Below, one piece after another: positions 31,747 through 40,992 of a stretch of DNA of 48,382 nt. The DNA is from XYB1-FULL-44-23 sp964441445 (GTDB taxonomy: Bacteria; Patescibacteriota; Microgenomatia; CAZETR01; Amesbacteraceae): contig CAYTYO010000002.1 in NCBI GenBank assembly GCA_964441445.1, positions 1 to 48,382 of the forward strand, in the 5' to 3' direction. A program made the translations under genes and the position numbers. Under the pieces are notes generated by a model. That model did not search any database. It saw only the letters and a program-made list of their open reading frames with translations, and was not told the origin of the DNA. Each line of letters starts with the position of its first letter. The stretch's first letter is position 1.

Positions 31747-33345
31747 GTGTTGAAAAGATTTTTGTTTCACCCGCTGACGTGGATCTTTATTTTAGCCTTG
31801 TTTCTCCGTTTTTGGCATCTGACCTCTCTTCCCTCCGGCTTCCATGTCGATGAAGTGAAAGTCGGCTGGAATGCCTACTCCCTGTTTAAAACCGGCCGTG
31901 ACGATTGGTGGCATGCATTTCCTCTCCACTACGATACTTTCGGTGATCAACGGCCAACGGGCCTTTTCTACGCCTCTGTTCCGGCCATAGCCGCCTTTGG
32001 TCTGAACGAATTTGCGGTTCGTTTTACCCCGGCCATCTTTGGGGCTTTAGCAGTTCTGTCCGTATTTTTTCTCACCAAGCAGATTACCGGTAATAATTCC
32101 GCGGCCTCGCTTTCCGCCCTCATGTTGGCCATCTCTCCCTGGCATATTACCCTCAGTCGGGCCACCTCCGAAGGTATCGTTGCCACAACCCTCATATTGC
32201 TGGCCATGCTTTTTCAAATCCGCGCCTTATCCAAAAAACAGTTTGCTCCCACTCTCATTTCCCTCTTATTTTATCTTTCCTCATATTTCTTCTACCACAC
32301 CTCTCGCCTGCTAATTCCGCTTTTTGTCTTTGCCATCATCATCTACTTTAGAAAAATCCGCATTTCTTCACTCTTACTTCTCGGCTGCACTTCACTTTTA
32401 ACTGTTGTACTGGCGCTCTCACCTGCTGCCCGTGGTCGATTATCTCAGGTGTCTATATTCTCAGACCAGAGCATAAAAATCGAGTTGGATCGTCTTCCGT
32501 TTGAAGAAGGCGATAACCACATTTTTGTAGCCCGGGCCCTGCACAATAAAATTGTGTTATACGCCTCGCGCTTCTTCAATGAATATTCACAATATATAAG
32601 CGGAAAATTCCTCCTCTCCTTCCAGGAAGCCAAACCCTCCCGGTATCAAACTGCCACCAAGGGTTTACTCCTTTATTCCGAATTTGTTCTCCTAGGCATA
32701 GGATTAATCTCCGTTGCCCGGAAAAAGTTTCCTTCCCTCCCCGTTCTGCTGCTGCTTTTAAGCCCCCTTCCGGCTGCCCTTACCACCGAAGACGCTCCCA
32801 ATCTCCATCGCTCCCTGGTCATGTCCCCCTTCATCTCCATGATCGCCGGATTTGGCCTACTTCATATCTTACGCATTCGTCGCCGACTTTTTGCCATTAC
32901 TGTTCTTATTTTAGCTGTCGAATTATTTCACTACTCCCACCTGTATATTGTCCACAACCCGGTCCGGGACGCCCTCACCTTACCCCGGAATGTCGGAGCC
33001 ACCGAACTTATTACTGCCATCGGTCGGCTTTCCCCTCAGTATACGAATATCTATCTCACTAACCGACCCGACCACCTTTATCCCTGGTTTGCGTTTCTTA
33101 CCGGTAAGGATCCGCGTCAGTTCAATCCTCTGCTTTCATTCGGAAAATCCCGCGACTGGACGTATACCAATCTCGTCTTTTCCCAATTCCGCTGTCCTTC
33201 CAGTTTCGTCCAGGATCATAACCTCCAGCACACTCTGGCGGTTGACGCCGAAGGCTGCCCCACGCCCACAAGATTGGTTAATGTCGAAAACATCAGCCGG
33301 ATCAGCGGCGGCACAACTTATACTCTCTGGAGTTCGAAAGACTAG
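31747..33345 (+). CDS. GT39-family membrane glycosyltransferase
   Basis: A 532-residue GT-C protein similar in design to the one at 28934. The first outer loop reads PSGFHVDEVKVGWNAYSLF with the acidic DE pair, and about eleven helices plus a soluble C-terminal segment follow. Predicted to glycosylate an envelope lipid or protein from a polyprenyl-phosphate sugar. The start is GTG, placed exactly at the predicted transcription start. The next gene follows after 2 nt, so a shared transcript is certain in practice. Confidence 0.88.
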   Translation: MLKRFLFHPLTWIFILALFLRFWHLTSLPSGFHVDEVKVGWNAYSLFKTGRDDWWHAFPLHYDTFGDQRPTGLFYASVPAIAAFGLNEFAVRFTPAIFGALAVLSVFFLTKQITGNNSAASLSALMLAISPWHITLSRATSEGIVATTLILLAMLFQIRALSKKQFAPTLISLLFYLSSYFFYHTSRLLIPLFVFAIIIYFRKIRISSLLLLGCTSLLTVVLALSPAARGRLSQVSIFSDQSIKIELDRLPFEEGDNHIFVARALHNKIVLYASRFFNEYSQYISGKFLLSFQEAKPSRYQTATKGLLLYSEFVLLGIGLISVARKKFPSLPVLLLLLSPLPAALTTEDAPNLHRSLVMSPFISMIAGFGLLHILRIRRRLFAITVLILAVELFHYSHLYIVHNPVRDALTLPRNVGATELITAIGRLSPQYTNIYLTNRPDHLYPWFAFLTGKDPRQFNPLLSFGKSRDWTYTNLVFSQFRCPSSFVQDHNLQHTLAVDAEGCPTPTRLVNVENISRISGGTTYTLWSSKD

Positions 33346-33347
33346 GC

Positions 33348-34664
33348 ATGATCTTTTCTAACCCCTTCAAAGTACAGCTTTCCCGTCCCGGCCTTTTTGT
33401 CGCCTGGGCACTTGTCTGCGTCACCATAGGGCTTTTCCTCCTCTCCAAACCCTCGCTAGCTTTTGTTTCTCCCACCAATTTAATCCTCACCGTCAGCCAG
33501 GTTACTGCTCTTTGCGGAATAACTCTCTTAAGTTTTACCTATTTTCTTTCCAGCCGGGCCGGTTTTCTGGAAAAAATATTTGGTGGTTTAGACCAGGTTT
33601 ACCGCCTTCACCACCTTATGGGTGTCACCAGTTTTATCTTACTAATTACCCATCCCGTGTTCTTAATCCTCAATGTTTTCCCTTACCTTCGCTTGTCAGT
33701 AATTTACCTTCTTCCCACAATTTCCGGACTTGACTATGACTTTGGAATATTAGCTTTTTACACCTTAATCATCCTCGTATCGCTTACACTTTTTGTGCGA
33801 CTTCCATATCACATTTGGAAATCAACCCACGAATACATGGGGATAGTTATTTTTCTCGGCTTTCTTCATACCCTCTTAATTGAAAGTGACATCTCCCGCT
33901 TTCTCCCTTTGCGAATTTGGATCTTGTCCCTGACATCTTTGGGGTTACTTTTTCATTTCTACCGTCGCTTTTTCTATGACCGTTTCGGTCCTGTGCATAA
34001 ATATCAAGTTAACCGGGTAAGCAAGCAAGGTGCAATCACGGAAATTTTTCTTTCTCCCTTAAACCGGCCGCTTCGCCATCATCCGGGTCAGTTTGTCTTT
34101 GTAAAATTTTCCGGTTTTCCGCGTCTGGCCGAATCACATCCGTTTTCCATCTCCTCCGCCCCAGGAAGTTCTCTGCTGCGGTTGTCTATTAAACGTCTTG
34201 GTGACTACACCGAACGGCTAAATAAAATTGAAATAGGAACCCCAGCCGTCCTGTCAGGTCCGTACGGCCTGCTTTATAGTCGCTTTAATGATTGTGATAC
34301 AGCCGTTTGTATAGCCGGAGGTATCGGCATCACCCCGTTCATAAGTCTATTTGAATCAAAAATCCGTTCCTTTTCCAAACCCACGTATCTGTTTTACTCA
34401 GTTAAAAACCTGACCGATGCATATTACTCTTCCCAGCTTTTAGAACTTTCCCGTCATAAAAAATTCTTTTACCGTTTGCACAATACTGCCAAACAGGGTC
34501 GCATTACTGCCGCCGAAATTATTAATAAAACCGCCGTTGATCATCGGGTTGCCACCTATTTTATTTGTGGTCCTCTGCCGATGATGATTTCTCTCCGTGA
34601 CCAGCTTTTAGACCTCGGTGTTAAACCTTCCCGTATAATTTTCGAAGACTTCAATCTTAAGTAG
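33348..34664 (+). CDS. Ferric-reductase-like flavocytochrome
   Basis: A 438-residue membrane oxidoreductase of the FRE/NOX type, moving electrons from NAD(P)H via FAD and two hemes across the membrane. Residues about 1-205 hold six helices with the bis-heme histidines spaced 13 apart: His89/His102 and His161/His174. The cytoplasmic part has an FAD-binding strand (GQFVFVKFSG, then HPFSISSAP) and an NAD(P) region with AGGIGITPFISL and ICGPLPMMISL near the end. Natural acceptor unknown. It follows the GT39 gene by 2 nt. Confidence 0.9.
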   Translation: MIFSNPFKVQLSRPGLFVAWALVCVTIGLFLLSKPSLAFVSPTNLILTVSQVTALCGITLLSFTYFLSSRAGFLEKIFGGLDQVYRLHHLMGVTSFILLITHPVFLILNVFPYLRLSVIYLLPTISGLDYDFGILAFYTLIILVSLTLFVRLPYHIWKSTHEYMGIVIFLGFLHTLLIESDISRFLPLRIWILSLTSLGLLFHFYRRFFYDRFGPVHKYQVNRVSKQGAITEIFLSPLNRPLRHHPGQFVFVKFSGFPRLAESHPFSISSAPGSSLLRLSIKRLGDYTERLNKIEIGTPAVLSGPYGLLYSRFNDCDTAVCIAGGIGITPFISLFESKIRSFSKPTYLFYSVKNLTDAYYSSQLLELSRHKKFFYRLHNTAKQGRITAAEIINKTAVDHRVATYFICGPLPMMISLRDQLLDLGVKPSRIIFEDFNLK

Positions 34665-34683
34665 CGATACCGAAAGATTGTGA

Positions 34684-35382
34684 CTACTCTCCCACAATCA
34701 CTACTGCATCCACCCCTCCGGAAGCCGCCAGCAACTCATCATCCGTCGTAAAACCATCGACCACCGTATATTTGCCCCCCAAATCCTTCTTTAGCATCGG
34801 CCAATAAGCCGACTTTGCCTTAGCCAAAACTATTTCAGTCTTCACGTAATCCGTTTTCTTTGCATTCCCTGTTTCCACATTCATATATCCTAAACTTTCC
34901 AGGTAAATCTTGGCCGCAGCGGCGACACCTTTACCGCCGGTGCCGTTTAGAACCTTGATCTTCAGATCAGCTCTTTTTTGTTCAACTGCTGCTGGCGTAG
35001 GTGTAGCCTCTGGTTTTACCGTAGGCGACACCGACTGCTCCTGCACATCTGTCGCTATCAAACTGTTAATTCCCAAACTTAATCTTTGCCCCCACAACAC
35101 ATAACCCGCAACTATTCCTAAACACAATCCCAAAATAAAAGCTATCGACATACCTAAAAATCCGCCCTTTCTCCCGCCACGTCGTGTAGTTTTCTCATCT
35201 GAATTTTCTGTCTCCGCTGCACGAACCGGAGTATTACCTTGATCCACCAGCTTTGCCAAAGTATCAATAGATCTGGTCAAATCGCCTCCCTCTTCTGGTT
35301 TTTCCACTTCCGCTTCCAAAATCACTTTTGGTTGTTCTTCCTGTTCAACCACTGCTTCTAAATGGGCTTCTGTTTTCTTCAT
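34684..35382 (-). CDS. Membrane-anchored LytR_C domain protein
   Basis: A 232-residue protein with a charged cytoplasmic N-terminus of about 75 residues, one membrane helix (about 76-98, GMSIAFILGLCLGIVAGYVLW), a Pro/Thr-rich linker and an extracytoplasmic LytR_C domain (about 138-231): LKIKVLNGTGGKGVAAAAKIY, ESLGY, then TEIVLAK and closing VVIVGE. No LCP catalytic domain precedes it. The ATG 35382 follows a TAGTAT box by 6 nt; a GTG lies one codon upstream. Cell-envelope role inferred. Compare the paralogue at 4148-4975. Confidence 0.85.
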   Translation of the reverse strand: MKKTEAHLEAVVEQEEQPKVILEAEVEKPEEGGDLTRSIDTLAKLVDQGNTPVRAAETENSDEKTTRRGGRKGGFLGMSIAFILGLCLGIVAGYVLWGQRLSLGINSLIATDVQEQSVSPTVKPEATPTPAAVEQKRADLKIKVLNGTGGKGVAAAAKIYLESLGYMNVETGNAKKTDYVKTEIVLAKAKSAYWPMLKKDLGGKYTVVDGFTTDDELLAASGGVDAVVIVGE

Positions 35383-35539
35383 CACTACATACTACCAAAT
35401 ATCACCAACCCGGATCAATCCTTCGCGCATGTCTCGCCGCAAAACACCCTCGTAGACTGGCCGGCAAATATATTATCTGTTCCCTCTACTAACAACATTT
35501 CATCTCTTCTCAATTAGATTGATTTCCCTTTAACCTACC

Positions 35540-36697
35540 TCACTTTGTATCTTCAGTCAACTTGCTGAAATACTTTTTTCCGCGCAACTTTTCCGGTAAC
35601 AGACTATCTCTGGTGTATTTGTCATATCCTTTTCCGTATCCCAATTCCTTCATCAGTTTCGTCGGAGCATTCCGCACCCGCATCGGTATCGGTAAATTCC
35701 CGTGTTGGTTCACGTCAGCTAGTGCTTCCATATATGCGTCATATGCCCGGCGATCTTTTTTACATGCTGCCAAATAAGCCACCCCCGCAGCTAAATTTTC
35801 CTGACACTCCGGATATCCGATTGTCTCACATGCCCGGAACACCGCATTGGCGACTACCAGTGCCGTCGGCACTGCCATTCCGACATCTTCAGACGCAAAC
35901 ACGACCATCCGTCTGGCGATAAACAAAGGATCTTCACCGGCAGCTACCATCCGGGCCAGATAATACAATGCTGCATCAATATCACTTGCCCGCATAGCTT
36001 TTATAAACGCTGATATCGTGTTGTAATGCTCGTCACCCAGCTTGTCATACCGCAGATGCTTAGACTGTAGTGTATTCTTCAAAGTCTCGACATTTACTTT
36101 CCCGTACAGCTCTTGGGTATTTTCAATCATGGTAATCACCTGCCGGGCATCACCGTTTGCCATCGCCACCAACCACTCCCTCGCCTCTTTATTCATCGTG
36201 ACCCCAGTTCTCTTTACAATCGCAAGCATTTCCACTTCATTCAATTCATTTAGCACAAACACCCGGCATCTGGATAGCAAAGGCGAAATTACCTCAAAGC
36301 TGGGATTTTCTGTGGTCGCCCCGATTAACGTAATCGTCCCGTTTTCCACATGCGGCAATAGATAATCCTGCTGGGCCTTGTTAAACCGGTGTATCTCGTC
36401 CAGGAACAACACTGTGGGTATCAATGCTCCTCTGGCGGCTTCCACCACCTTTCTGACATCATCCTTGCCGGCATCCACCGCCGACAGATTTACAAACTGG
36501 GCCCCCAACCCTTCAGCATAAATCCGCGCCAATGTGGTTTTACCTACACCCGGTGGCCCCCACAGGATGAAAGAAAATTTATGTTTATTCTCAATTGCAA
36601 TCCTCAGTGGTTTATCTACACCCACTAAATGTGTCTGCCCGACGTAATCACTTAATTGTTTCGGTCGAAGTCTTTCCGCCAAGGGTGCGAGTTCCAT
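35540..36697 (-). CDS. rarA: Replication-associated recombination protein RarA (MgsA)
   Basis: A clamp-loader-like AAA+ ATPase acting at stalled replication forks. The beginning PLAERLRPKQLSDYVGQTHLVG is typical, followed by Walker A (ILWGPPGVGKTTLA), Walker B (VLFLDEIHRFNKAQQD), sensor 1 region IGATTENPSFEV and the C-terminal tetramerisation part with KHLRYDK and a YPECQENLAAGVAYLA block. Length 385 is slightly short of the usual 430-450. A TATACT at 36710-36705 predicts a leader of about 1 nt. Confidence 0.96.
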   Translation of the reverse strand: MELAPLAERLRPKQLSDYVGQTHLVGVDKPLRIAIENKHKFSFILWGPPGVGKTTLARIYAEGLGAQFVNLSAVDAGKDDVRKVVEAARGALIPTVLFLDEIHRFNKAQQDYLLPHVENGTITLIGATTENPSFEVISPLLSRCRVFVLNELNEVEMLAIVKRTGVTMNKEAREWLVAMANGDARQVITMIENTQELYGKVNVETLKNTLQSKHLRYDKLGDEHYNTISAFIKAMRASDIDAALYYLARMVAAGEDPLFIARRMVVFASEDVGMAVPTALVVANAVFRACETIGYPECQENLAAGVAYLAACKKDRRAYDAYMEALADVNQHGNLPIPMRVRNAPTKLMKELGYGKGYDKYTRDSLLPEKLRGKKYFSKLTEDTK

Positions 36698-36747
36698 ATC
36701 CGTAAGTATATACCCAAATAAAACCCAAATAAACTCTCTGCTTTCAC

Positions 36748-36954
36748 CTACCCTACTACCTTATACCCTTGGCCTTCAATCGCTGCTATTATTTTTTGCT
36801 CACTCACTGCTTGCGGATCAAACTCCACCTTAACTATCTGTTTTACATAATCGCAATCGGCCTTTGCCCCCAAATCTTCAATCTCGCCTTCAATTAGCAA
36901 ACTGCAGGAAGTACAGTGCAGTCCGGATAACTTAAAGATTTTTGTCGCAATCAT
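36748..36954 (-). CDS. HMA-domain metal-binding protein (CopZ-like)
   Basis: A 68-residue heavy-metal-associated domain with the ligand motif LHCTSC (CxxC) in the first loop and a betaalphabeta-betaalphabeta pattern ending IEGQGYKVVG. Such proteins carry Cu(I) or related ions to membrane partners. It is 15 nt downstream of the SafE-cupredoxin gene and most likely works with it. An additional Cys (ADCDYV) lies mid-domain. Confidence 0.92.
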   Translation of the reverse strand: MIATKIFKLSGLHCTSCSLLIEGEIEDLGAKADCDYVKQIVKVEFDPQAVSEQKIIAAIEGQGYKVVG

Positions 36955-36969
36955 ATTTTTAATAATTAT

Positions 36970-37995
36970 TTAATTAACAATTGCCAGTCGGCCCTCATAC
37001 ATGCCCATACTGCACGCAAATGCTAATTCCTTCTGATCTGTGGGCACCGTCAGTTCAACCGTTTTCTGCGTCCCCGGCGGCACCAACTGGGAAATCCCCA
37101 GTGTCGGAATTGTAAAAGCCTGAACGCACCCATATCCCCCTTTATTAACCAAATTTAGTTTAATCTTGCTTCCCGCCTTTACTACCTTTTTGTCTGTCGC
37201 ATACCCATAACTGTTAAAAGTCACTGTAATCTCGTCAGCAGGTGTACTTGCTGACAACACCTCATTTCCTTCACAATAGCTGATTGTGCACTTAATCTCC
37301 TGCCAAAGTTTTTGCGCCGTCACCCGGCTGCCATTCAAAACCAATGCCGAATTAATACTCAACAACGCCATTCCCAAAACTACAACTCCGGCCACTTTCA
37401 AAAATATTTGTTTCTGCAAATCTCCGAACTTTGACAGCACCAACCCGAAAGCCAAAAACAACGGACTGGTTCCTAAAACAAAACTTCCCAATATCCCCGC
37501 CCCCCACATGGGACTACCCGAAGACACAGCCAGTGCCATCATGGCCTGAGTAATGCCGCAGGGGATAAAAATCGTCGCAGCGCCTAATACCGCCGGTGCA
37601 AAAAAATTCCCGCTTTTAGAAGTGCTGCGGATAAACTTTTTTAAAAACCCCGGAGTTTGAATTACAAACCTCCTGAAAAACGGGTGCACATCCAGCATTG
37701 CTCCAGCTACACCCAACATGTAAATCCCGATCAACCCTTGAAATATTCCTGATGTTCTAGGATTTAGTACCACTGCCGATCCGATTAATCCCAAGATCGC
37801 ACCTACTAAAATATGTGCCACTAACTTCGCCACTAAAAATATTCCCACCTCGGCAAATCCCACCTTGGTATCAGGGTCATTACTGCCTTTCACCCTTGCA
37901 GCAACTGTTGCCGTCAATAACCCCCCCTGCACCGCCATACATGTTATTCCGCCCGTTAAAAGACCTGTCAAAAATATCAACCACAAACTCGGCAT
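36970..37995 (-). CDS. SafE/DsbD-like membrane protein with cupredoxin domain
   Basis: A 341-residue protein. Residues about 1-215 hold six or more helices of the TauE/SafE or DsbD-like class, with GGITCMAVQGGLL in the first helix pair. The C-terminal domain (about 255-340) is a cupredoxin-like beta-barrel with candidate copper ligands in GYGCVQAF and FACSMGMYEG. Such fusions beside HMA proteins point to copper handling or electron transfer at the outer face. The ATG 37995 is chosen because TTGACT and TAATAT (38008-38003) place the transcript start 1 nt before it; the longer frame overlaps the promoter. Confidence 0.82.
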   Translation of the reverse strand: MPSLWLIFLTGLLTGGITCMAVQGGLLTATVAARVKGSNDPDTKVGFAEVGIFLVAKLVAHILVGAILGLIGSAVVLNPRTSGIFQGLIGIYMLGVAGAMLDVHPFFRRFVIQTPGFLKKFIRSTSKSGNFFAPAVLGAATIFIPCGITQAMMALAVSSGSPMWGAGILGSFVLGTSPLFLAFGLVLSKFGDLQKQIFLKVAGVVVLGMALLSINSALVLNGSRVTAQKLWQEIKCTISYCEGNEVLSASTPADEITVTFNSYGYATDKKVVKAGSKIKLNLVNKGGYGCVQAFTIPTLGISQLVPPGTQKTVELTVPTDQKELAFACSMGMYEGRLAIVN

Positions 37996-38181
37996 GTTGT
38001 ATATATTACTTCCAACCCCCCCCATAAAGTCAACCGGACTTTACTTCGTTATCACTTTAAGTCACAAACTCCTGTGATAAAAATTTTTATACCAAAAATA
38101 CAATAACAATCGTCTTATTTTATTCGGGTTATATTCGTAAGAGAATTTCTTCCAAGCCGGCTATAAAAGCCTTTCACTCTA

Positions 38182-38856
38182 TTACTCGATATTACCAACT
38201 ATTTGCTTTAAATCGGATATATCCTTAAGCAAATAATCAGTCCCAATAGACTGCAGTACTGTTTCCTGTGCGTACCCGGATATAAGACAAGCCGCCTTCA
38301 TCTCAATCTCCTTAGCCGCCCTTACCCCAGCGATTGCATCTTCGACCACTAGACAGTTTCTCGGATCAATATCCAGTTTTTGCGCCGTCAGCAAATATAT
38401 TTCCGGATCGGGCTTTGAAATTATCACTTCCTCTCCGGTTGTCGTAACTCCGAAAGCCAATATTAAATTCAGTGCCTCCAATTCCTTCTCCACTATCCCC
38501 CACGTACTCCCCGTAGACAAAGCCGTTAAAAGATTTTTTTCACTTATTACTGCCATCACGTCTTCCAGCCCATCCCGCAATTTAACCTGTAAATCGGCTA
38601 CTAATTTCCGATATTCATCTACTGTTTCTCCCGTCAGCTTTCGCTCAATCTCCGGACTGTACTCCCCGTTTTCCGATAATACCCTTCTCCAATTAGACCC
38701 GAGGCCAATTCCCGGTTCGTGCACCCATCCGTTCTCCAGCCGAAACTTACTCATTATTTGATACTTTGCCATTACGGTTGTAAACGCCTGTTCCCAGTCC
38801 ATTTCATTATCGAGGACTGTTCCGTCTAAATCAAAAATCACTGCCTCTATTGCCAT
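38182..38856 (-). CDS. HAD-family phosphatase, beta-phosphoglucomutase-like
   Basis: A 224-residue HAD hydrolase with motif I VIFDLDGTVLDN (Asp9, Asp11), helical cap (about 15-95), motif II TALSTGS, motif III Lys in IISKPDPEIYLL and motif IV VVEDAIAGVRAAKE. These are features of the phosphoglucomutase/phosphoglycolate-phosphatase subgroup. Substrate not assignable. It follows the secreted protein by 12 nt in the cysS run; a 186-nt gap separates it from the SafE gene downstream. Confidence 0.92.
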   Translation of the reverse strand: MAIEAVIFDLDGTVLDNEMDWEQAFTTVMAKYQIMSKFRLENGWVHEPGIGLGSNWRRVLSENGEYSPEIERKLTGETVDEYRKLVADLQVKLRDGLEDVMAVISEKNLLTALSTGSTWGIVEKELEALNLILAFGVTTTGEEVIISKPDPEIYLLTAQKLDIDPRNCLVVEDAIAGVRAAKEIEMKAACLISGYAQETVLQSIGTDYLLKDISDLKQIVGNIE

Positions 38857-38868
38857 ATATTAATTATT

Positions 38869-39558
38869 TTAATTTTCTGTAACAATTTTTAACCGTCCGT
38901 AATTATATACTGCCGTGTCAGCTGTCAGAGTTTTGGCTTGTACCCGGATCAGATTTTTGCCAGCCCAAAAGTTTAACTTGCCCGAAGTATATATCCCCGC
39001 AGGTTGGCCGGTACTTGTCACTTCACTTCCGTCCACCCCAATGCTGTGCGCAGCGTCATATAACCTCACAAACGCCTTTCCGTTCCCGTTTAATAAATTC
39101 ATATTTGCTTCAAAATATATTTCTGTTAACCCCGGATAATCGCTCTTATCAAAATAAAACTCCGTCCCGCTGATATTTTCCCATGTCACCAACTTAGAAC
39201 TCCCCGAACCGGGGATGGTCACGTATGCTACCGCCCGAACTTTTTTAGTCGTAGCCGTCGCACCAGCACCTCTGGTCGGTATCACAGTACTGGTAGGGGC
39301 ACCAGTCATCATCACCGGCTCATCTTCTCTGTCTTCTGTCCCTGAAGCCTTGGAGCTGATTAGCGCTACCTGGCGCTCGATCTGTGCCATACACACCTCC
39401 CCACAGGTGTCTTCCCCCAAAGCTACGTCTTCCGCTGTCTCTGTCATAGGAGTTGTAAAAAATACCTCACGTACGACTAAGCCCAACGCCACATTAATCA
39501 TCACCAGGTTAATCACCCCGGTAATCAACCCCACCTTTTTCCAATTTACTTGCATCAT
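38869..39558 (-). CDS. Membrane-anchored extracytoplasmic protein, unknown
   Basis: A 229-residue protein with one N-terminal hydrophobic helix (about 9-33), a polar region with CGEVC that could form a disulfide, a Thr-rich linker (about 78-105) and a C-terminal beta-rich domain of about 120 residues with aromatic and Gly/Asn turns, possibly a jelly-roll binding module. No family recognised. It lies 12 nt after cysS and 12 nt before the HAD gene, so shares their transcript. Confidence 0.7.
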   Translation of the reverse strand: MMQVNWKKVGLITGVINLVMINVALGLVVREVFFTTPMTETAEDVALGEDTCGEVCMAQIERQVALISSKASGTEDREDEPVMMTGAPTSTVIPTRGAGATATTKKVRAVAYVTIPGSGSSKLVTWENISGTEFYFDKSDYPGLTEIYFEANMNLLNGNGKAFVRLYDAAHSIGVDGSEVTSTGQPAGIYTSGKLNFWAGKNLIRVQAKTLTADTAVYNYGRLKIVTEN

Positions 39559-39570
39559 TTATTAATTGTA

Positions 39571-40992
39571 TTACACCCCGACTTTTTTTACGCTCAATCC
39601 CATTTTCCCGTCTTCAATCTTAAAGCCCTGCTTCTCAATTTCCACCCTCAACTGATCCGCCTCAACATACTTTCCGGCCAGTCTCAATTCTTGTCTCTTT
39701 GCCGCCATATCCACAATCTCCTCCGGAATTGCCGTTTTCGAAAATCCTGCCTCACCTAAATTCAGTCCCAATATCCGGTCAAAATCGAGTATCTGGTCCA
39801 GCTTGTCATAATCAGGAATGTTACTCTTTAACATCTCCCACACTACAGCCAATCCTTGGGGAAAGTTTAAATCGTTGTTTACGGCCGCCAAAAACCTTTC
39901 TCTGTAGCTTTCAAGCTTCTTCATCTTTTCCTTCGTCAGTGTTGTTCTGGCCTCTTCGCCTTTTCTTTTGGCCTGTTGTACAAACTGCACTAATTTATCG
40001 TAAGCCGTCTGCGCCGATGCCAATGACGACCAGGTAAAGTTCAATGGAGTTCGGTAATGGGCGGTCAAAAATAAATATCGTAATGCCAGAGGTGAAAATC
40101 CTTTTTCCATCACCTCCGGAACCCGATATACATTCCCCAAGGACTTTCCCATTTTCTGCCCGTCCACCTTCAGAAAAACATGATGCACCCAGTATTTTGC
40201 CATCGGCTTTCCCGTTGCAGCTTCAGATTGCGCTATTTCATTCGGGTGATGTATCGACAAATGGTCCTCTCCCCCGGTGTGAATATCAAAACTCTCCCCC
40301 AGATATTTCATCGACATCGCCGAACATTCGATATGCCATCCCGGAAAGCCTTTTCCCCACGGACTTTCCCATTGCATCGTGTGATCGGCAAATCTTCCGA
40401 CGGCCTTAAACCACAAAGCAAAATCAGCCGGATTTCTTTTATGCTCGCCCGTCTGTACCTCTTCCCGCACAGCCACCCGCTTATCCGCTAGCTGCTGCCC
40501 GAACAACCCGTCATATCGGGGGAACTTAGCTACCTCAAAATACACGGCCTCTGGCGTGTCATACGCAAATCCGCGTGTCATTAGGCGCTGTACCAACTCA
40601 ACCTGTTCCGGAATGTGATCTGTCGCTTTACACACGCGTGAAGGCCGCAGCACATTTAGCAAATCCATTGAAGCATAAAAATCTTTCGTATAAAAATCGG
40701 CCACTTCCCATACCGTCTTACCGGCCGTTCTTGCACCTTTTTCCATTTTGTCTTCACCCTCATCAGCGTCCGAAACCAAATGCCCGACATCGGTAACATT
40801 TTGTACATGCATTACCTCAAATCCGTTATATGTCAGTAGTCGTCGCAGCAAATCATCCCCCACGTATTTCCGTCCGTGTCCGATTGAAGCGTACCCGTAA
40901 ACCGTAGGACCACAGGTATACATCCCGACAGCCGGAGGTTTAATCGGCACAAATTCTTCAACTTCCCGGCTTAAACTGTTAAAAAGTTTCAT
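39571..40992 (-). CDS. cysS: Cysteinyl-tRNA synthetase
   Basis: Charges tRNA-Cys. A class I synthetase with YTCGPTVYGYASIGHGR at the start: zinc ligand Cys27 and a HIGH-type motif written SIGH. GWHIECSAM (Cys223) and GGEDHLSIHHPNE add zinc ligands, and KMGKS at 280-284 is the KMSKS loop. The C-terminal part has the CysRS anticodon region ending ADQLRVEIEKQGFKIED, which distinguishes it from the cysteine ligase MshC. Length 473 is normal. The ATG overlaps the PIG-L stop by 4 nt. Confidence 0.96.
   Translation of the reverse strand: MKLFNSLSREVEEFVPIKPPAVGMYTCGPTVYGYASIGHGRKYVGDDLLRRLLTYNGFEVMHVQNVTDVGHLVSDADEGEDKMEKGARTAGKTVWEVADFYTKDFYASMDLLNVLRPSRVCKATDHIPEQVELVQRLMTRGFAYDTPEAVYFEVAKFPRYDGLFGQQLADKRVAVREEVQTGEHKRNPADFALWFKAVGRFADHTMQWESPWGKGFPGWHIECSAMSMKYLGESFDIHTGGEDHLSIHHPNEIAQSEAATGKPMAKYWVHHVFLKVDGQKMGKSLGNVYRVPEVMEKGFSPLALRYLFLTAHYRTPLNFTWSSLASAQTAYDKLVQFVQQAKRKGEEARTTLTKEKMKKLESYRERFLAAVNNDLNFPQGLAVVWEMLKSNIPDYDKLDQILDFDRILGLNLGEAGFSKTAIPEEIVDMAAKRQELRLAGKYVEADQLRVEIEKQGFKIEDGKMGLSVKKVGV

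Noticed and set aside
34657..34683. Hairpin CAATCTT/AAGATTG between convergent genes as a bidirectional terminator
   Set aside because: Seven A/T-rich pairs with a 15-nt loop and no T tract; too weak to call.
39571..40992. cysS as the mycothiol ligase MshC
   Set aside because: The C-terminal anticodon-binding part typical of CysRS is present, the length (473) fits CysRS, and zinc and KMSKS motifs are canonical.
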